DNA of 64,000 nt from Acinetobacter sp. MB5 (GTDB lineage: Bacteria; Pseudomonadota; Gammaproteobacteria; Pseudomonadales; Moraxellaceae): NCBI RefSeq assembly GCF_003261585.1, contig NZ_POVU01000005.1, positions 179,041 to 243,040 of the forward strand, read 5' to 3'. A program made the position numbers and the translations under genes. Under the pieces are notes generated by a model. The model saw only the letters and a program-made list of their open reading frames with translations, was not told the DNA's origin and did no database searches. Below, in pieces: positions 1 to 9,678 of the stretch (its first letter is position 1; each line of letters begins with the position of its first letter).

Positions 1-839
1 TGTCCGCCGTACCAGACGATCGCCTGTTCTGGAATCACAATACTTGAGTTGCTCTGTCCGACGAGTGGAATACGTGCATTTAAGCGCAAGTTGGTTGGGA
101 GAGATTGCGGAACCACATAAAGCCAAGGATTGCCCTGAATGGTCGGGTCTGCCTGAGGTGAGGCAGACAGTTTTTGAGCTTGTATTACTTTTCCATCGGC
201 TGCTTGAACATTAATCTGATTGGGTGCACTGACACTACTTGGTAAAGTGACTCGTAAAATCACCGCTTTGCCCAGTTGCAATTGCTGCATTAAATCAGAT
301 TTTGACATAATGGCTGTCTGGGTCATGGTTTCCCCAAACTGTTGCCGTATCGCGGCGGTAAGCTCAGGGAGTGCAGCGCGTGCAGCTTTGAGTTTTGCCT
401 GATCGCTCTGTAAGACAGATTGAGCATCTTGCAGACTTTTTTGGGAAATATTGCGGTCATCGTTAAATAATTGGCGACTGCGTTCATACTGCGCCTGAGA
501 ATTTGCAGCCTGTGCAGACAATGAAGCAATGTCCGCCTGAGCGGTCGCTAACTGGTTTCTTAAATTAAACAATGGTTGTAGATCAATCACCGTTGCATAA
601 GCGGCGAGATCTTGCTGGGTCATGGTCGATGTCAAACGTGAAACTTCAATACGGCTGGCTTTTTGTGCCTCGGGGCTCACGGTAATGACGCTTTCTCCAT
701 GCACAGTTTGTACCGTTGGTTTGGGTGTAGCATCTGCTGTTGGCGGAGGAGTGAGCATTTGACTGAGATACCAGCCAATACCAACACCCGCAGCTAAAAC
801 CAGCACAATTGCGAAAGACAGAATCAAACGGAGTTTCAT
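1..839 (-). CDS. RND/HlyD-type efflux periplasmic adaptor (partial, C-terminus off window)
   Basis: This is the N-terminal 279 residues of a membrane-fusion protein; the reading frame is open to the left window edge, so the stop is not seen. The start ATG overlaps the TGA of the upstream outer-membrane factor gene (ATGA overlap), so the two are translationally coupled. Residues 1-30 form an uncleaved-anchor-like hydrophobic segment (LILSFAIVLVLAAGVGIGWY). A proline-rich linker and a long alpha-helical hairpin region follow (about residues 90-160, rich in Ala and Gln with few Gly or Pro), as in adaptors that bridge an RND pump and a TolC channel. The order (channel, adaptor, presumably pump next) resembles cus/czc-type heavy-metal efflux operons, but nothing in the visible part fixes the substrate. 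Confidence 0.8.
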   Translation of the reverse strand, partial: MKLRLILSFAIVLVLAAGVGIGWYLSQMLTPPPTADATPKPTVQTVHGESVITVSPEAQKASRIEVSRLTSTMTQQDLAAYATVIDLQPLFNLRNQLATAQADIASLSAQAANSQAQYERSRQLFNDDRNISQKSLQDAQSVLQSDQAKLKAARAALPELTAAIRQQFGETMTQTAIMSKSDLMQQLQLGKAVILRVTLPSSVSAPNQINVQAADGKVIQAQKLSASPQADPTIQGNPWLYVVPQSLPTNLRLNARIPLVGQSNSSIVIPEQAIVWYGG

Positions 840-2224
840 GGGTTTAACTCCTGCATTTGGACTAATTTATTGTTTGATGTCAGGTCATGGTTTAAAAATC
901 GCTGTAAAACATCTTCAAGATCACCTGCGGCTTTTTGTGCCGAAATTGTGGCATCGAGTGTATTGAGTTGACTGGTTTGATAAGCGATCAGCGCTTGGGT
1001 GTAACTCAAACGATCCAGATTTCCCACTTTAAAGGCTGTGGCTTGATGCTTGAGTTGTTGCTGTGCCGTGGTTCGAGATTGGATTGCCAACCGCATTGCT
1101 GCCTGACTGGATTGATAACCGAGTAAGGCTTGGGACAAGTCTCCCAAAATTTTGTCTTGCAGTGCCTCGGTACGTGCAGCCGCTTCTTTACGTTTGGCTT
1201 CAGCAACACGAATACCCCCCTGATTTCGGTCAAAAATCGGCAGTGAAACGCCTGCTAAACCAAAGGCGATTTTATTGGTGCCCATGTCATAGGTATAACC
1301 TGGCCCAAGATGAATGTCTGGATATTGCTTGGCGACCTCCAGCTGGAGTACTGATTCACTGGCAGCATAGTCTGCCAGTGAAGACAGAAGGTCAGCCCGT
1401 TGCAAGATGGCTTGACGCTGAACAGATTTTGGAGGAATGACAGGGATTTGCTGAAACTCGCTTAAATCGAAGTGAATGCCTTTTAGAGCGGATACGGGTA
1501 AACCGATTGCTTTAGCTAGTGAGTTTAGGGCAGTTTGCTCACTGCTACGTGCTTCTAGCAATTGACTTTGTGTTTGTGTATTTACCAATACCGCTTCATT
1601 AAATTCAGGTTGTGAAAATTGTCCCAACGCCAAGCGTTTACGGCTCATGTTTACAATCTGTTGTTGTGCCGATGTCTGATGTGACAATAAGCCCATACGC
1701 TCACGCGCTGCGTACAATTCAAGCAAGGCATCTCGCACATCGGCACTGACTTTCCATGCCTGATCGCGAATATTTAACCGTGCAGCTTCACTCACATGAC
1801 TGGCTTGATTGATACGGTAGCCACGTTTATGTGCGGTTTCAATGGGGATATCTAAGGCAAACCCTAAACTAAATCGGGAAATACCAGAACCCGATGTAGC
1901 CGCTTGAAATGGGAGTTGAAGCACAGGATTCGGTCTGGCTTTGGCAACGTCAATTTCGGCTTTGGAGCTTTCCCATTCTGCCCGAGATACATCTAGGCTA
2001 GGGTTATAATAAAATGCTGCCAGTGTCAGCATTTCACGGTTCCAATGCGCTACAGGCCATGCAATGTCATGGCCCAACGCATGTTGTATATAGGCGTGGA
2101 GGTCTGGAGAATCCAGTGAGCGCTCTTCAAACTGCTGAACAAGTTGAGCGGGTGCAAGCGGCTGGGCATGATATGTCGTACAACCTGTCAGCACGACTAA
2201 AACACTGTAAATCAGTTTGCGCAT
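836..2224 (-). CDS. TolC-family outer-membrane efflux lipoprotein
   Basis: 462 residues, the usual length for an outer-membrane factor of a tripartite efflux pump. The N-terminus carries a lipobox (VLVVLTGC, Cys about residue 15), so it should be a lipoprotein as in CusC/OprM. The rest has two internally similar helical blocks rich in Ala, Gln and Leu separated by short beta-type stretches, for example PDIHLGPGYTYDMG near residue 300 and FGLAGVSLPIFDRNQGG near 325; this GxxxxxPIFDRNxG pattern is typical of TolC-family channels of metal-efflux type. It is the first visible gene of a minus-strand operon, with the adaptor starting inside its stop codon. Heavy-metal export is a plausible but unproven role. 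Confidence 0.82.
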   Translation of the reverse strand: MRKLIYSVLVVLTGCTTYHAQPLAPAQLVQQFEERSLDSPDLHAYIQHALGHDIAWPVAHWNREMLTLAAFYYNPSLDVSRAEWESSKAEIDVAKARPNPVLQLPFQAATSGSGISRFSLGFALDIPIETAHKRGYRINQASHVSEAARLNIRDQAWKVSADVRDALLELYAARERMGLLSHQTSAQQQIVNMSRKRLALGQFSQPEFNEAVLVNTQTQSQLLEARSSEQTALNSLAKAIGLPVSALKGIHFDLSEFQQIPVIPPKSVQRQAILQRADLLSSLADYAASESVLQLEVAKQYPDIHLGPGYTYDMGTNKIAFGLAGVSLPIFDRNQGGIRVAEAKRKEAAARTEALQDKILGDLSQALLGYQSSQAAMRLAIQSRTTAQQQLKHQATAFKVGNLDRLSYTQALIAYQTSQLNTLDATISAQKAAGDLEDVLQRFLNHDLTSNNKLVQMQELNP

Positions 2225-2496
2225 GAACTTTCCTCATGAGTTGCCAAACATGAGATAGGGGACTTTTAAAATAATGTGCTCATTATCAATTTTATGCAAC
2301 TATTAGCCTTCTTTTATAAGTCCTTTTTATTTCTCTTACGCTGCATTAAATTGTATTTCAATTTTGCTCAGGGAGAAAAATAAAGAGGGTTTAGGCCATT
2401 ATGAATGAAGTTTATTCATATTCTTGTGCAATAAGCGATCGGTCTGAAAATCTGCGTGTTTGCTCTTGAGTTGTTTTACTGTGAATATCTGCACGC

Positions 2497-3012
2497 CTAT
2501 TTTTTTGGAGGATTGAGCAGAATGTTGGGAATTTTCCCGAGAAAGATGTCACGGGCAATATCACCTTGCTGTTCAATGTTGTAATACTGAAATGGCTTAT
2601 TATTTTTAAATGTGTATGCATAAGGATTATAGCGTTTAAAGCTCAGATAATACGCCGTTTGTAAAATAGCACCTGCGACTAAAACCGATCTGCCTTGCTG
2701 ATATTGCAGAATATGGGTGAGTTCATGAATAAATACTCCCTGATATATTTCTGATTCTAGTGCATAGTCCAATGAATAATTTTCAGGATTCACAAAAATA
2801 GCGCCATTGGGTGCCATAAACATGCCAACGGGTTGCCACGGTAAAAACGGCGTGTTCAAGATTCGGACTTTGTCATAATCAATCAGATCTGCAAAGACAG
2901 GTGTCGCAAGGGTAATTTCATTACGGGTCAAGGGGCGCACGTGTAATGACCAGATTTTAAAGAAATCCAGACAGAACAAGAAAAATTGATTTTGAATTCG
3001 ATTTTTTAGCAT
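2497..3012 (-). CDS. Small HExxH putative metallopeptidase
   Basis: 171 residues from the ATG at 3012; the frame can be extended upstream only to a TTG with no ribosome-binding site, so the ATG is preferred. The protein has a zincin signature HELTH at about residues 96-100, followed by a candidate third ligand (Glu in EQQGD, about 147). It resembles small hypothetical proteins sometimes annotated as Vgr/Rhs-related, but I see no Rhs or Vgr genes nearby. The N-terminus is hydrophobic and Phe-rich, possibly a membrane segment. It stands alone between the efflux operon and the MFS gene, with no obvious partner. Metal binding is well supported by the motif; proteolytic activity is inference. Confidence 0.6.
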   Translation of the reverse strand: MLKNRIQNQFFLFCLDFFKIWSLHVRPLTRNEITLATPVFADLIDYDKVRILNTPFLPWQPVGMFMAPNGAIFVNPENYSLDYALESEIYQGVFIHELTHILQYQQGRSVLVAGAILQTAYYLSFKRYNPYAYTFKNNKPFQYYNIEQQGDIARDIFLGKIPNILLNPPKK

Positions 3013-3274
3013 AAAGAGTATAAGTTTCAACGAAGTCTTCAAGAAACCTGACAGTGACAATTCATTATTACGGCTTGATTAAGCCACATCATACCCGTTT
3101 CGTAAATATTGGTATGGCGAAGAGTTTTAGATCACTGGCTGTAATTAGCGAAAACCAAAAATAAACAGGTTTAAATGATTTTTTTAAACCAGAATTAATT
3201 CAAGCGGTATATAAAGGTAGACCTATTCGAGTACTTAATTGATGCCGTTTGAAAATGTATGACGGCAATGACTC

Positions 3275-3307
3275 GTTACGCTCAGAAATCACCGATCTTA
3301 GCGTAAC
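3275..3307. promoter_or_regulatory. Inverted repeat just upstream of the MFS gene
   Basis: GTTACGCT at 3275-3282 is repeated in inverted orientation as AGCGTAAC at 3300-3307, with a 17-base spacer; similarity extends a few bases with mismatches. It ends 17 bases before the start codon of the Bcr/CflA exporter, so it could be an operator or a 5' UTR hairpin affecting translation. No regulator can be assigned from the sequence. Confidence 0.4.
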
Positions 3308-3324
3308 TCTTTTGAAGAAATAAT

Positions 3325-4533
3325 ATGAACTTCCCATCTCAGATCTCCCCAAGAGCCAGTAACCAAGGCGTGAGCCAATGGTTTTTTCTGTCTATGCTGA
3401 GTGCCTTAATGGCATTTACCTCGCTGTCTACCGATATTTATTTACCTGCCATGCCTGCAATGGCAAAACAGCTACATGGCAATGTCGAATTGACCATTAC
3501 AGGTTTTCTGGTTGGTTTTGCCTTGGCTCAACTGGTTTGGGGGCCGATTAGTGACCGTATTGGACGCCGTATTCCTTTATTTATCGGAATGGGCTTATTT
3601 ATTATTGGTTCACTGGGCTGTGCTTACTCAAATACTATTGAGCAGATTGTATTCTGGCGTGTTTTTCAAGCATTTGGAGCTTGTACAGGGCCGATGCTGG
3701 CACGAGCCATGATTCGGGATTTATATGCGCGCTCACAAGCGGCACATATGTTGTCGACCTTAACCATTATTATGGCGATTGCACCAATTGCAGGGCCAAT
3801 CATTGGTGGACAACTGATTCGCATCAGTACATGGCACAGTATCTTTTTCCTGTTGGCAGCTTTGGGGCTTGCCATGTTTGCCGCGTTATTCTTTTTGCCA
3901 GAAACGCATACTCAAGAAAAGCGTACCGTGATGTCATTGCCTATGGTTTTTTCGACATATAAGTCGCTGCTTGGGAACTGGCAGTTTATGCGTTACACCC
4001 TGTGCGTGACTTTTTTCTATATTGCCGTGTATGCATTTATTGTGGGATCGCCATTTGTTTATATTTCCTATTATGGCGTGCCTGCTCAGCACTATGGCTG
4101 GTTGTTTGCTTGCAATATTTTCGGTGTAGTGGGAATCAGCTTCATTAACCGAAAAATGGTGAAGCGTTATAGTCTTGAGCTTTTATTAAAAGTGACGACC
4201 TGTATCGCAATGCTGTCCTTGTTGATCTTGTGCGCTTTACATCTGGCGCATATTGGCAGTTTGTATAGCCTAGTCTTCATGGTTTTTCTGTTTTTCTCCA
4301 TGAATGGAATTATCGCGGCCAGTTCCACAGCCGCCGCACTGGATGGAGTTCCTCATGTAGCTGGATCTGCGGCTGCGTTGATTGGATCATTACAGTACGG
4401 TAGCGGGATTGTTTCATCATTGCTATTGGCCTATTTTTCAACAGGTACACCAACAGCCATGCTCAGCATCATGACTATTTTTACTGTACTGAGCGCTGTG
4501 GTTTTACATCTGGGTCGATCCAAACATTCATAA
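3325..4533 (+). CDS. Bcr/CflA-family MFS drug exporter
   Basis: 402 residues with about 12 predicted membrane segments. Motif A of drug:H+ antiporters is visible between TM2 and TM3 (GPISDRIGRR), and the start of TM1 has the family-typical LSTDIYLPAMPAM. A GAAG sequence 8 bases before the ATG serves as ribosome-binding site. The family exports drugs such as bicyclomycin or chloramphenicol, or small metabolites; no substrate can be inferred here. The 3' end overlaps the convergent AraC gene by six bases. An inverted repeat sits directly before the start codon. Confidence 0.85.
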   Translation: MNFPSQISPRASNQGVSQWFFLSMLSALMAFTSLSTDIYLPAMPAMAKQLHGNVELTITGFLVGFALAQLVWGPISDRIGRRIPLFIGMGLFIIGSLGCAYSNTIEQIVFWRVFQAFGACTGPMLARAMIRDLYARSQAAHMLSTLTIIMAIAPIAGPIIGGQLIRISTWHSIFFLLAALGLAMFAALFFLPETHTQEKRTVMSLPMVFSTYKSLLGNWQFMRYTLCVTFFYIAVYAFIVGSPFVYISYYGVPAQHYGWLFACNIFGVVGISFINRKMVKRYSLELLLKVTTCIAMLSLLILCALHLAHIGSLYSLVFMVFLFFSMNGIIAASSTAAALDGVPHVAGSAAALIGSLQYGSGIVSSLLLAYFSTGTPTAMLSIMTIFTVLSAVVLHLGRSKHS

Positions 4534-5421
4534 GGATAAATGCTTTATATCTTCCGATGGGGAGGCACCAAAGAAGCGTTTATATTCTCGGGAAAATTGA
4601 GACAGGCTTTCATAGCCCACCTGTAGACTGGCCGAAGAAATGTCTCGATTTTCAGTCATTAGCAAGCGCCGTGCTTCGGTCAGGCGTAAGCTTTTCTGGT
4701 ACTGTAATGGACTCATATTGGTAATGTCCCGAAAATGTTGATGAAAACTCGAGATGCTCATGCTCATATGCTTGGCTAAATCCTCAATGCGTAATGGCTG
4801 ATTAAACTGCTGTTTAATCCAGTCTATCGCACGAATAATCCGATGACCTGTCGTGCCCATCGTCACGATGTGTTTAAGACGTTCGCCTTGGGGACTCATC
4901 AGCAGTCGGTAAAAAATCTCTTTAATAATCAGGGGTGCCAAAATCGGTAAATCATCTGGCGTTTCAAGCAAGTCCAGTAAACGAATAAAGGCATGAGTCA
5001 TTTCAGGCGTAAGCTTACCAACCGCAATGCCTTTACGGTCACGATTTGAAGGCTGAAAGGTCATCTGAGCTTCCAGCATGATTTGCGCCAGTAAATGCGG
5101 GTCAAGTTTGAGTAAGACCCCTAAATAGGGGTGTTCGGAAGACGCTTGGGTAATTTGCGCAATGACAGGAAAGTCCACCGCAGTAAACAGAAAATGCTGT
5201 GCATCATAGGTATAGACTTCCTGACCCAGCATGACCTGTTTTTGTCCTTGAGCAATCAGGCACAGGCTGGCATCCATCACATAACTGGTCGGATCGGTCG
5301 GTTGTTCCCAGCGACTTAAACTTAAGCCTGCAATCGGGGTTTTCAGTTGATGCTGTCCTTGCATCAGTTTGGTGATGCGCTGAGACAAAATTTCATTTAA
5401 ATCGCTTTCCGATTGGGTCAT
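4528..5421 (-). CDS. AraC-family transcriptional regulator
   Basis: 297 residues. The N-terminal half (about 25-180) is an AraC_N-type ligand-binding domain (SLCLIAQGQKQVMLG region). The C-terminal about 100 residues hold two helix-turn-helix motifs typical of AraC/XylS (IEDLAKHMSMSISSFHQHFR and the VGYESLSQFSREYKRFFGASP signature). It is divergent from the cupin/alcohol dehydrogenase pair starting at 5612, with a 190-base shared promoter region, so it most likely controls those genes. This AraC plus cupin plus Zn-alcohol dehydrogenase grouping is common in gammaproteobacteria. Confidence 0.85.
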   Translation of the reverse strand: MTQSESDLNEILSQRITKLMQGQHQLKTPIAGLSLSRWEQPTDPTSYVMDASLCLIAQGQKQVMLGQEVYTYDAQHFLFTAVDFPVIAQITQASSEHPYLGVLLKLDPHLLAQIMLEAQMTFQPSNRDRKGIAVGKLTPEMTHAFIRLLDLLETPDDLPILAPLIIKEIFYRLLMSPQGERLKHIVTMGTTGHRIIRAIDWIKQQFNQPLRIEDLAKHMSMSISSFHQHFRDITNMSPLQYQKSLRLTEARRLLMTENRDISSASLQVGYESLSQFSREYKRFFGASPSEDIKHLSL

Positions 5422-5611
5422 TGCGAAGACCTTTTATACCTGTACTTTGTCTAAACATAGTTGGAAATGGCACAGAAACCTAGGGGTGACAATATTTTTT
5501 TGGAGGATTAGGCAAATCTGCAAGAGGAATGGAACAACCGATTTTGGTCTAAATTCCTATACTGATTCTACGGTTCTGATGATAGACCGCTTTATGAAGA
5601 GGTAAGTCACA

Positions 5612-6016
5612 ATGCAAGTGTTTAAAAATGCCCAGCATCAGTCTCAACAAGGCCCAGCAGACTGGTTTAGTGGAGTGGTTCATATTGACAGTCTGTTTGC
5701 TCAGCAAGAACCTGGTGCTGTCAGTGGCGGGCGTGTGACCTTTCAGCCTCAGGCACGCACAGCTTGGCACACGCATCCTCTAGGTCAGATTTTATTGGTT
5801 ACTGCGGGTATGGGGTATGTCCAAAAATGGGGAGAACCGCGCCAAATGATTCAGCCAGGCGATATTGTGGTGATTGCACCCAATGAAAAACACTGGCACG
5901 GCGCATCGGAACAGCAATTTATGACCCATATTGCCTTACAGGAAGCAGAACACGGTCAGGTCGTGACTTGGCTGGAACATGTTTTAGATGAACAATATTT
6001 AACGTCTGGAGAATAA
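5612..6016 (+). CDS. Small cupin-domain protein
   Basis: 134 residues forming a single cupin barrel. Metal-binding cupin motif 1 is visible as WHTHPLGQILLVTAGMGYV (about residues 52-70) and motif 2 as PGDIVVIAPNEKHWHG (about 87-102), giving the His residues and Gln/Glu of a mononuclear metal site. Proteins like this are annotated as cupin or mandelonitrile-lyase-like. It is followed one base later by the zinc alcohol dehydrogenase, so the two form an operon. The role is probably in aldehyde or carbonyl metabolism, by inference from the partner. AGAGG lies 9 bases before the ATG. Confidence 0.8.
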   Translation: MQVFKNAQHQSQQGPADWFSGVVHIDSLFAQQEPGAVSGGRVTFQPQARTAWHTHPLGQILLVTAGMGYVQKWGEPRQMIQPGDIVVIAPNEKHWHGASEQQFMTHIALQEAEHGQVVTWLEHVLDEQYLTSGE

Positions 6017-6017
6017 G

Positions 6018-7079
6018 ATGAGTATTAAAGTCTTAGGTTATGCAGCCCAATCGGCAACAAGTCCTTTAGCTCCGTTTACCTTTGAACGCCGTAATCCGCG
6101 TGAAGATGATGTCACCATTCAGATTGAGTATTGTGGGGTTTGCCACTCCGATTTACATCAGGCACGTAATGACTGGGGTTTTAGCCGTTATCCGATTGTT
6201 CCAGGACATGAAATTGTCGGTCGGGTGACTTCCATTGGCACTAAAGTGACGAAATATAAAGTCGGTGATTTGGTTGGGATTGGCTGTTTAGTCGATTCTT
6301 GCCGTCACTGTTCAGCGTGTGACAATGGTCTAGAACAGTACTGTGAAAATGGAAGTGTACAAACCTATGGCGGTGAAGATTTACATGACCACCGTATAAC
6401 TTATGGTGGTTATTCACAAACCATGATCTGTTCTGAAGATTTTGTGCTGAAAGTACCTGAAAACCTAGATACCAAAGCCGTTGCGCCGTTGTTATGTGCA
6501 GGAATTACCACATGGTCACCACTACGTCATTGGAACGTGGGTCAGGGAACTAAAGTTGCCGTGGTCGGTCTAGGCGGTTTAGGTCATATGGCGATTAAAC
6601 TGGCTCATGCACTCGGTGCAGAAGTCACGCTATTTACCCGTTCAGCCAGTAAGGAACAGGATGCCAAACAATTAGGTGCAGATCATGTGGTGCTCTCGAC
6701 AGATGAAGCGCAAATGCAAGCGGCTGCGAATCAGTTTGACCTGATTATTGATACCGTTCCATATGAACACGATCTCAATCCGTATGTGCCAACCTTGGCA
6801 CTAAATGGAACATTAGTACTCGTTGGATACTTGGGCGAAATCAAACCGCATACTGTACCGATGATTATGGGTCGCCGTTCAGTGGCAGGCTCAGTGATTG
6901 GCGGTATTCAAGAGACTCAGGAGCTTTTGGACTTTTGTGGTGAGCATAACATTACTGCTGATGTAGAAATGATTGAAATGCAAACCATCAATGACGCCTT
7001 TGAACGTATGCTGAAAAGTGATGTGAAATACCGTTTCGTGATTGATATGCAGTCTTTTCATGAAAATTCGGCAGCATAA
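6018..7079 (+). CDS. Zinc-dependent NAD(P) alcohol dehydrogenase (cinnamyl-alcohol/YahK type)
   Basis: 353 residues of the MDR superfamily. The catalytic-zinc motif is CGVCHSDLH (about 39-47) with GHEIVGRV. The structural-zinc cluster is CRHCSACDNGLEQYC (about 95-109) and the Rossmann motif is GLGGLGHMAIK (about 183-193). The cluster spacing and the YGGYSQTMI segment match the YahK/cinnamyl alcohol dehydrogenase group, which reduces aldehydes with NADPH. It follows the cupin gene by one base and ends with a strong terminator at 7107. Regulation by the divergent AraC gene is likely. Confidence 0.88.
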   Translation: MSIKVLGYAAQSATSPLAPFTFERRNPREDDVTIQIEYCGVCHSDLHQARNDWGFSRYPIVPGHEIVGRVTSIGTKVTKYKVGDLVGIGCLVDSCRHCSACDNGLEQYCENGSVQTYGGEDLHDHRITYGGYSQTMICSEDFVLKVPENLDTKAVAPLLCAGITTWSPLRHWNVGQGTKVAVVGLGGLGHMAIKLAHALGAEVTLFTRSASKEQDAKQLGADHVVLSTDEAQMQAAANQFDLIIDTVPYEHDLNPYVPTLALNGTLVLVGYLGEIKPHTVPMIMGRRSVAGSVIGGIQETQELLDFCGEHNITADVEMIEMQTINDAFERMLKSDVKYRFVIDMQSFHENSAA

Positions 7080-7106
7080 ACATTCCAAATAAATCATTCT
7101 AAACAG

Positions 7107-7135
7107 ACAAGCCAGATGAATGCCATCTGGCTTGT
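7107..7135 (+). terminator. Rho-independent terminator after alcohol dehydrogenase gene
   Basis: A perfect 12-bp stem (7107-7118 with 7124-7135) and a 5-base loop lie 27 bases after the stop codon, followed by a T/G-rich tail (TGTGTT). The tail is imperfect but the stem is strong. Confidence 0.75.
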
Positions 7136-7181
7136 TGTGTTATGGCGAGTATTTTACTCATCTCAGCTTTAGCAAATGATC

Positions 7182-8027
7182 TTAGGAAAGCTGATATTTC
7201 TTGATAATCTTATCGAGTTTCTTATCAATCTGCCCCCGATACAGATTCGGTAAGACACGTGAGATTTTGGCCAGAATCCGTGCCTGTGTACTTGGAATAA
7301 TCATAAATTCAGAAGAATGAATCCCTGCGTAAATATCTTTACAGGCTTGATCAACTGTCAGACTTCCACCCAATTGCTTTAATTCTGCGGTAATTTTAGA
7401 GCCAAGTTTACGTTCTTCAGTGACCAGTGGCGTTTCTACTTCAGGAGGGCAGACCACGGCCACATTGATTTTCTTGCTGCGTAACTCCATACGAAGAACT
7501 TCTGCTAAACCCACCACGCCAAATTTTGACGAACAATACCCTGTATAACCATAACAACCCACCAGTCCTGCGGCAGAGGCAATAAACACAAGCTTTGGTG
7601 TTTTGCTTTGTGCAGTTGCCTGATAAAGGAATGGTAATGCTGCATGTGCGACATTACGACTGCCCACCAGATTAATGTTGATCTGACGCTGAAACTCATC
7701 CGACGTCATGTCATCAAAAGACTTGGCAATACTGATACCTGCGGAGTTAATCAGGAGATCAGGTACGCCAAATTCTGTCGCAGCCTGATTGAATGCGGCC
7801 TCTAACGAGGTTTCGTTTTGAACGTCAATTTGGAAACCACGGACATACGGCGAAATTTGCTGTAATTGCGATACCGCTTCTTCAATGCCTGCGTGAGCAA
7901 AAATACAGACCTGATAACGATCTTTAAGTAAACGCTTGGTCAGTTCAAAGCCAATGCCACTACTGCCACCTGTGACCCAAGCTGTTTTGGTGTGTGCTGA
8001 AATTTGTTGTTTCATATCAATATCCAT
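7182..8027 (-). CDS. Short-chain dehydrogenase/reductase (SDR)
   Basis: 281 residues. The cofactor motif GGSSGIGFEL lies near residue 20, NSAGIS near 95 and the catalytic YCSSK near 165, preceded by the Ser of FIASAAG. The C-terminal about 50 residues are basic (KISRVLPNLYRGQIDKKLDK), a tail often seen in SDRs that act on lipid-like substrates such as 3-ketosphinganine reductase relatives. The gene follows the CoA-ligase gene by 13 bases and is probably co-transcribed with it. An alternative ATG at 8015 has a slightly better ribosome-binding site. Substrate unknown; oxidation or reduction of an acyl-chain or alcohol intermediate is inferred from context. Confidence 0.82.
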   Translation of the reverse strand: MDIDMKQQISAHTKTAWVTGGSSGIGFELTKRLLKDRYQVCIFAHAGIEEAVSQLQQISPYVRGFQIDVQNETSLEAAFNQAATEFGVPDLLINSAGISIAKSFDDMTSDEFQRQININLVGSRNVAHAALPFLYQATAQSKTPKLVFIASAAGLVGCYGYTGYCSSKFGVVGLAEVLRMELRSKKINVAVVCPPEVETPLVTEERKLGSKITAELKQLGGSLTVDQACKDIYAGIHSSEFMIIPSTQARILAKISRVLPNLYRGQIDKKLDKIIKKYQLS

Positions 8028-8040
8028 TTGATGATGCTAT

Positions 8041-9678
8041 TTAAATCGCTGCGTTACTCAGCAGGACGTCATTAAATTTTTTACGAAGTTCGGCTTTCAC
8101 AATTTTCCCTGCGCCATTCATAGGCAGAGCATCGACAAACAGCACCGCGTCAGGAATTTGCCAGCGTGCAATTTTGTTTTCAAAGTAAGCACGAACATGG
8201 TCTTCATTCAGGTGTGAGTTTTCTTCTTTGACCACAATCAGAATTGGACGTTCGCCCCATTTCGGATGGTGTGCTGCAATTGCCGCCGCCATTTTGATTT
8301 CAGGGTGTCCCACCGCGATATTTTCAATCTCTACCGAAGAAATCCATTCTCCACCTGACTTGATCAGGTCTTTGGCACGATCACAAATGGTCATGTAACC
8401 ATCGGCATCAATGGTTGCAATATCACCTGTATCGAACCAGCCATCGTCAGTCAGAGCGCTGTTTTCCTGATTGAAATAGCGTTCGATAATCCACGCGCCA
8501 CGAACCTGAAGGTTGCCCTGAGTGTGACCATCGTGCAGTAAGGGTGCATTGTGGTTGTCTGCATCCACAATGCGAAGATCGACACCAAAAGGTGGACGAC
8601 CTTGGGTTAGGCGGAGTTTTTCGAATTCTTCAGCATTTAAACTGTGATGTTTAGCTTTAGACTGGTTCACTGTCCCGACAGGGCTGGTTTCGGTCATTCC
8701 CCAAGCATGAATGGTGTCGCAGTGGTAAGTGTTTTTAAATTCACGGATGATGGATGGAGGACATGCCGCACCGCCCACGACATTGCGCTTCATGCTGGCT
8801 AAGGTCGAGCCGCGTTTTTTTGCTGCTGTGAGCAAACCTTGCCAAATGGTTGGAACACCCAAAGCAACGGTGACTTGGCAACCATCAATCAGGTCAATTA
8901 GGCTGTCGCCGTCCAGATTTGGGCCAGGTAAGACAAAACTGGCACCCACCATCGCTGCGGCATACGGAATTCCCCATGCATTGACATGGAACATCGGGAC
9001 AACAGGCATTACCGTATCATTGGCCGATAAAGCTAAAGAGTCAGGAAAGCAGATTGCCATGGCATGTAGTAATGAAGACCGATGGCTATACAATACGCCT
9101 TTAGGGTTTCCAGTCGTACCTGATGTATAGCAGAGAGAGCTGGCAGTTTCTTCACTGAGCTGTGGCCACGTAAACTGATCAGATTGAGCCTGAATCAATT
9201 CATCATAGAAAATGACGTTTGGAAGTGCCTGAACGATTTTTTCATCATATGGCCCATAACAAATGAACCACTCAACCGATGGTACTTTGTCATGAATCGC
9301 TGTGATTAACGGAACAAAGGTCGAATCGAAGAATATAACCTTGTCTTGTGCGTCATTGATAATAAAAACAAGCTGTTCTGGAAACAAACGTGGGTTAATG
9401 GTGTGGCAAACGTAACCACTCCCTGAAATGGCATACCACGATTCAAGATGACGATGATTATTCCATGCAATCGTTGCAAGTCGATCACCTTGGCTTAAGT
9501 CAAAGCTGCTGAGCGCATTGGCGAGACGTTTACTATTCTTTTGAACTTCAAACCAGTTGGTTGTGATGATTTGACCATTATTTTCACGTGAGATAATGGG
9601 AGTATCTGCATGATATTTTGCAGCATGTTCAATTAAGTGACTAATCAGCAAAGGCTGCTGCATCATATTACCGAGCAT
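8041..9678 (-). CDS. Acyl-CoA ligase (AMP-forming, medium/long-chain fatty-acid type)
   Basis: 545 residues from the ATG at 9678, chosen because AAGGATG sits 7 bases upstream; the frame opens further upstream without a site. ANL-superfamily motifs are clear: YTSGTTGNPKGV (P-loop), WGMTETSP (A5), DTGDIATID (A7), DRAKDLIKSGGEWIS (A8) and the catalytic Lys in NGAGKIVKAELR (A10). The overall pattern matches the fatty-acyl-CoA synthetase branch related to Pseudomonas AlkK (medium-chain acyl-CoA synthetase). It would activate a carboxylic acid to its CoA ester by way of an acyl adenylate. With the downstream SDR and the nearby FadL-type channel it suggests catabolism of a hydrophobic acid. Confidence 0.87.
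   Translation of the reverse strand: MLGNMMQQPLLISHLIEHAAKYHADTPIISRENNGQIITTNWFEVQKNSKRLANALSSFDLSQGDRLATIAWNNHRHLESWYAISGSGYVCHTINPRLFPEQLVFIINDAQDKVIFFDSTFVPLITAIHDKVPSVEWFICYGPYDEKIVQALPNVIFYDELIQAQSDQFTWPQLSEETASSLCYTSGTTGNPKGVLYSHRSSLLHAMAICFPDSLALSANDTVMPVVPMFHVNAWGIPYAAAMVGASFVLPGPNLDGDSLIDLIDGCQVTVALGVPTIWQGLLTAAKKRGSTLASMKRNVVGGAACPPSIIREFKNTYHCDTIHAWGMTETSPVGTVNQSKAKHHSLNAEEFEKLRLTQGRPPFGVDLRIVDADNHNAPLLHDGHTQGNLQVRGAWIIERYFNQENSALTDDGWFDTGDIATIDADGYMTICDRAKDLIKSGGEWISSVEIENIAVGHPEIKMAAAIAAHHPKWGERPILIVVKEENSHLNEDHVRAYFENKIARWQIPDAVLFVDALPMNGAGKIVKAELRKKFNDVLLSNAAI

Noticed and set aside
8729..9130. 133-residue plus-strand frame inside the acyl-CoA ligase gene
   Set aside because: It is antisense to a well-supported enzyme gene and has no recognisable features.
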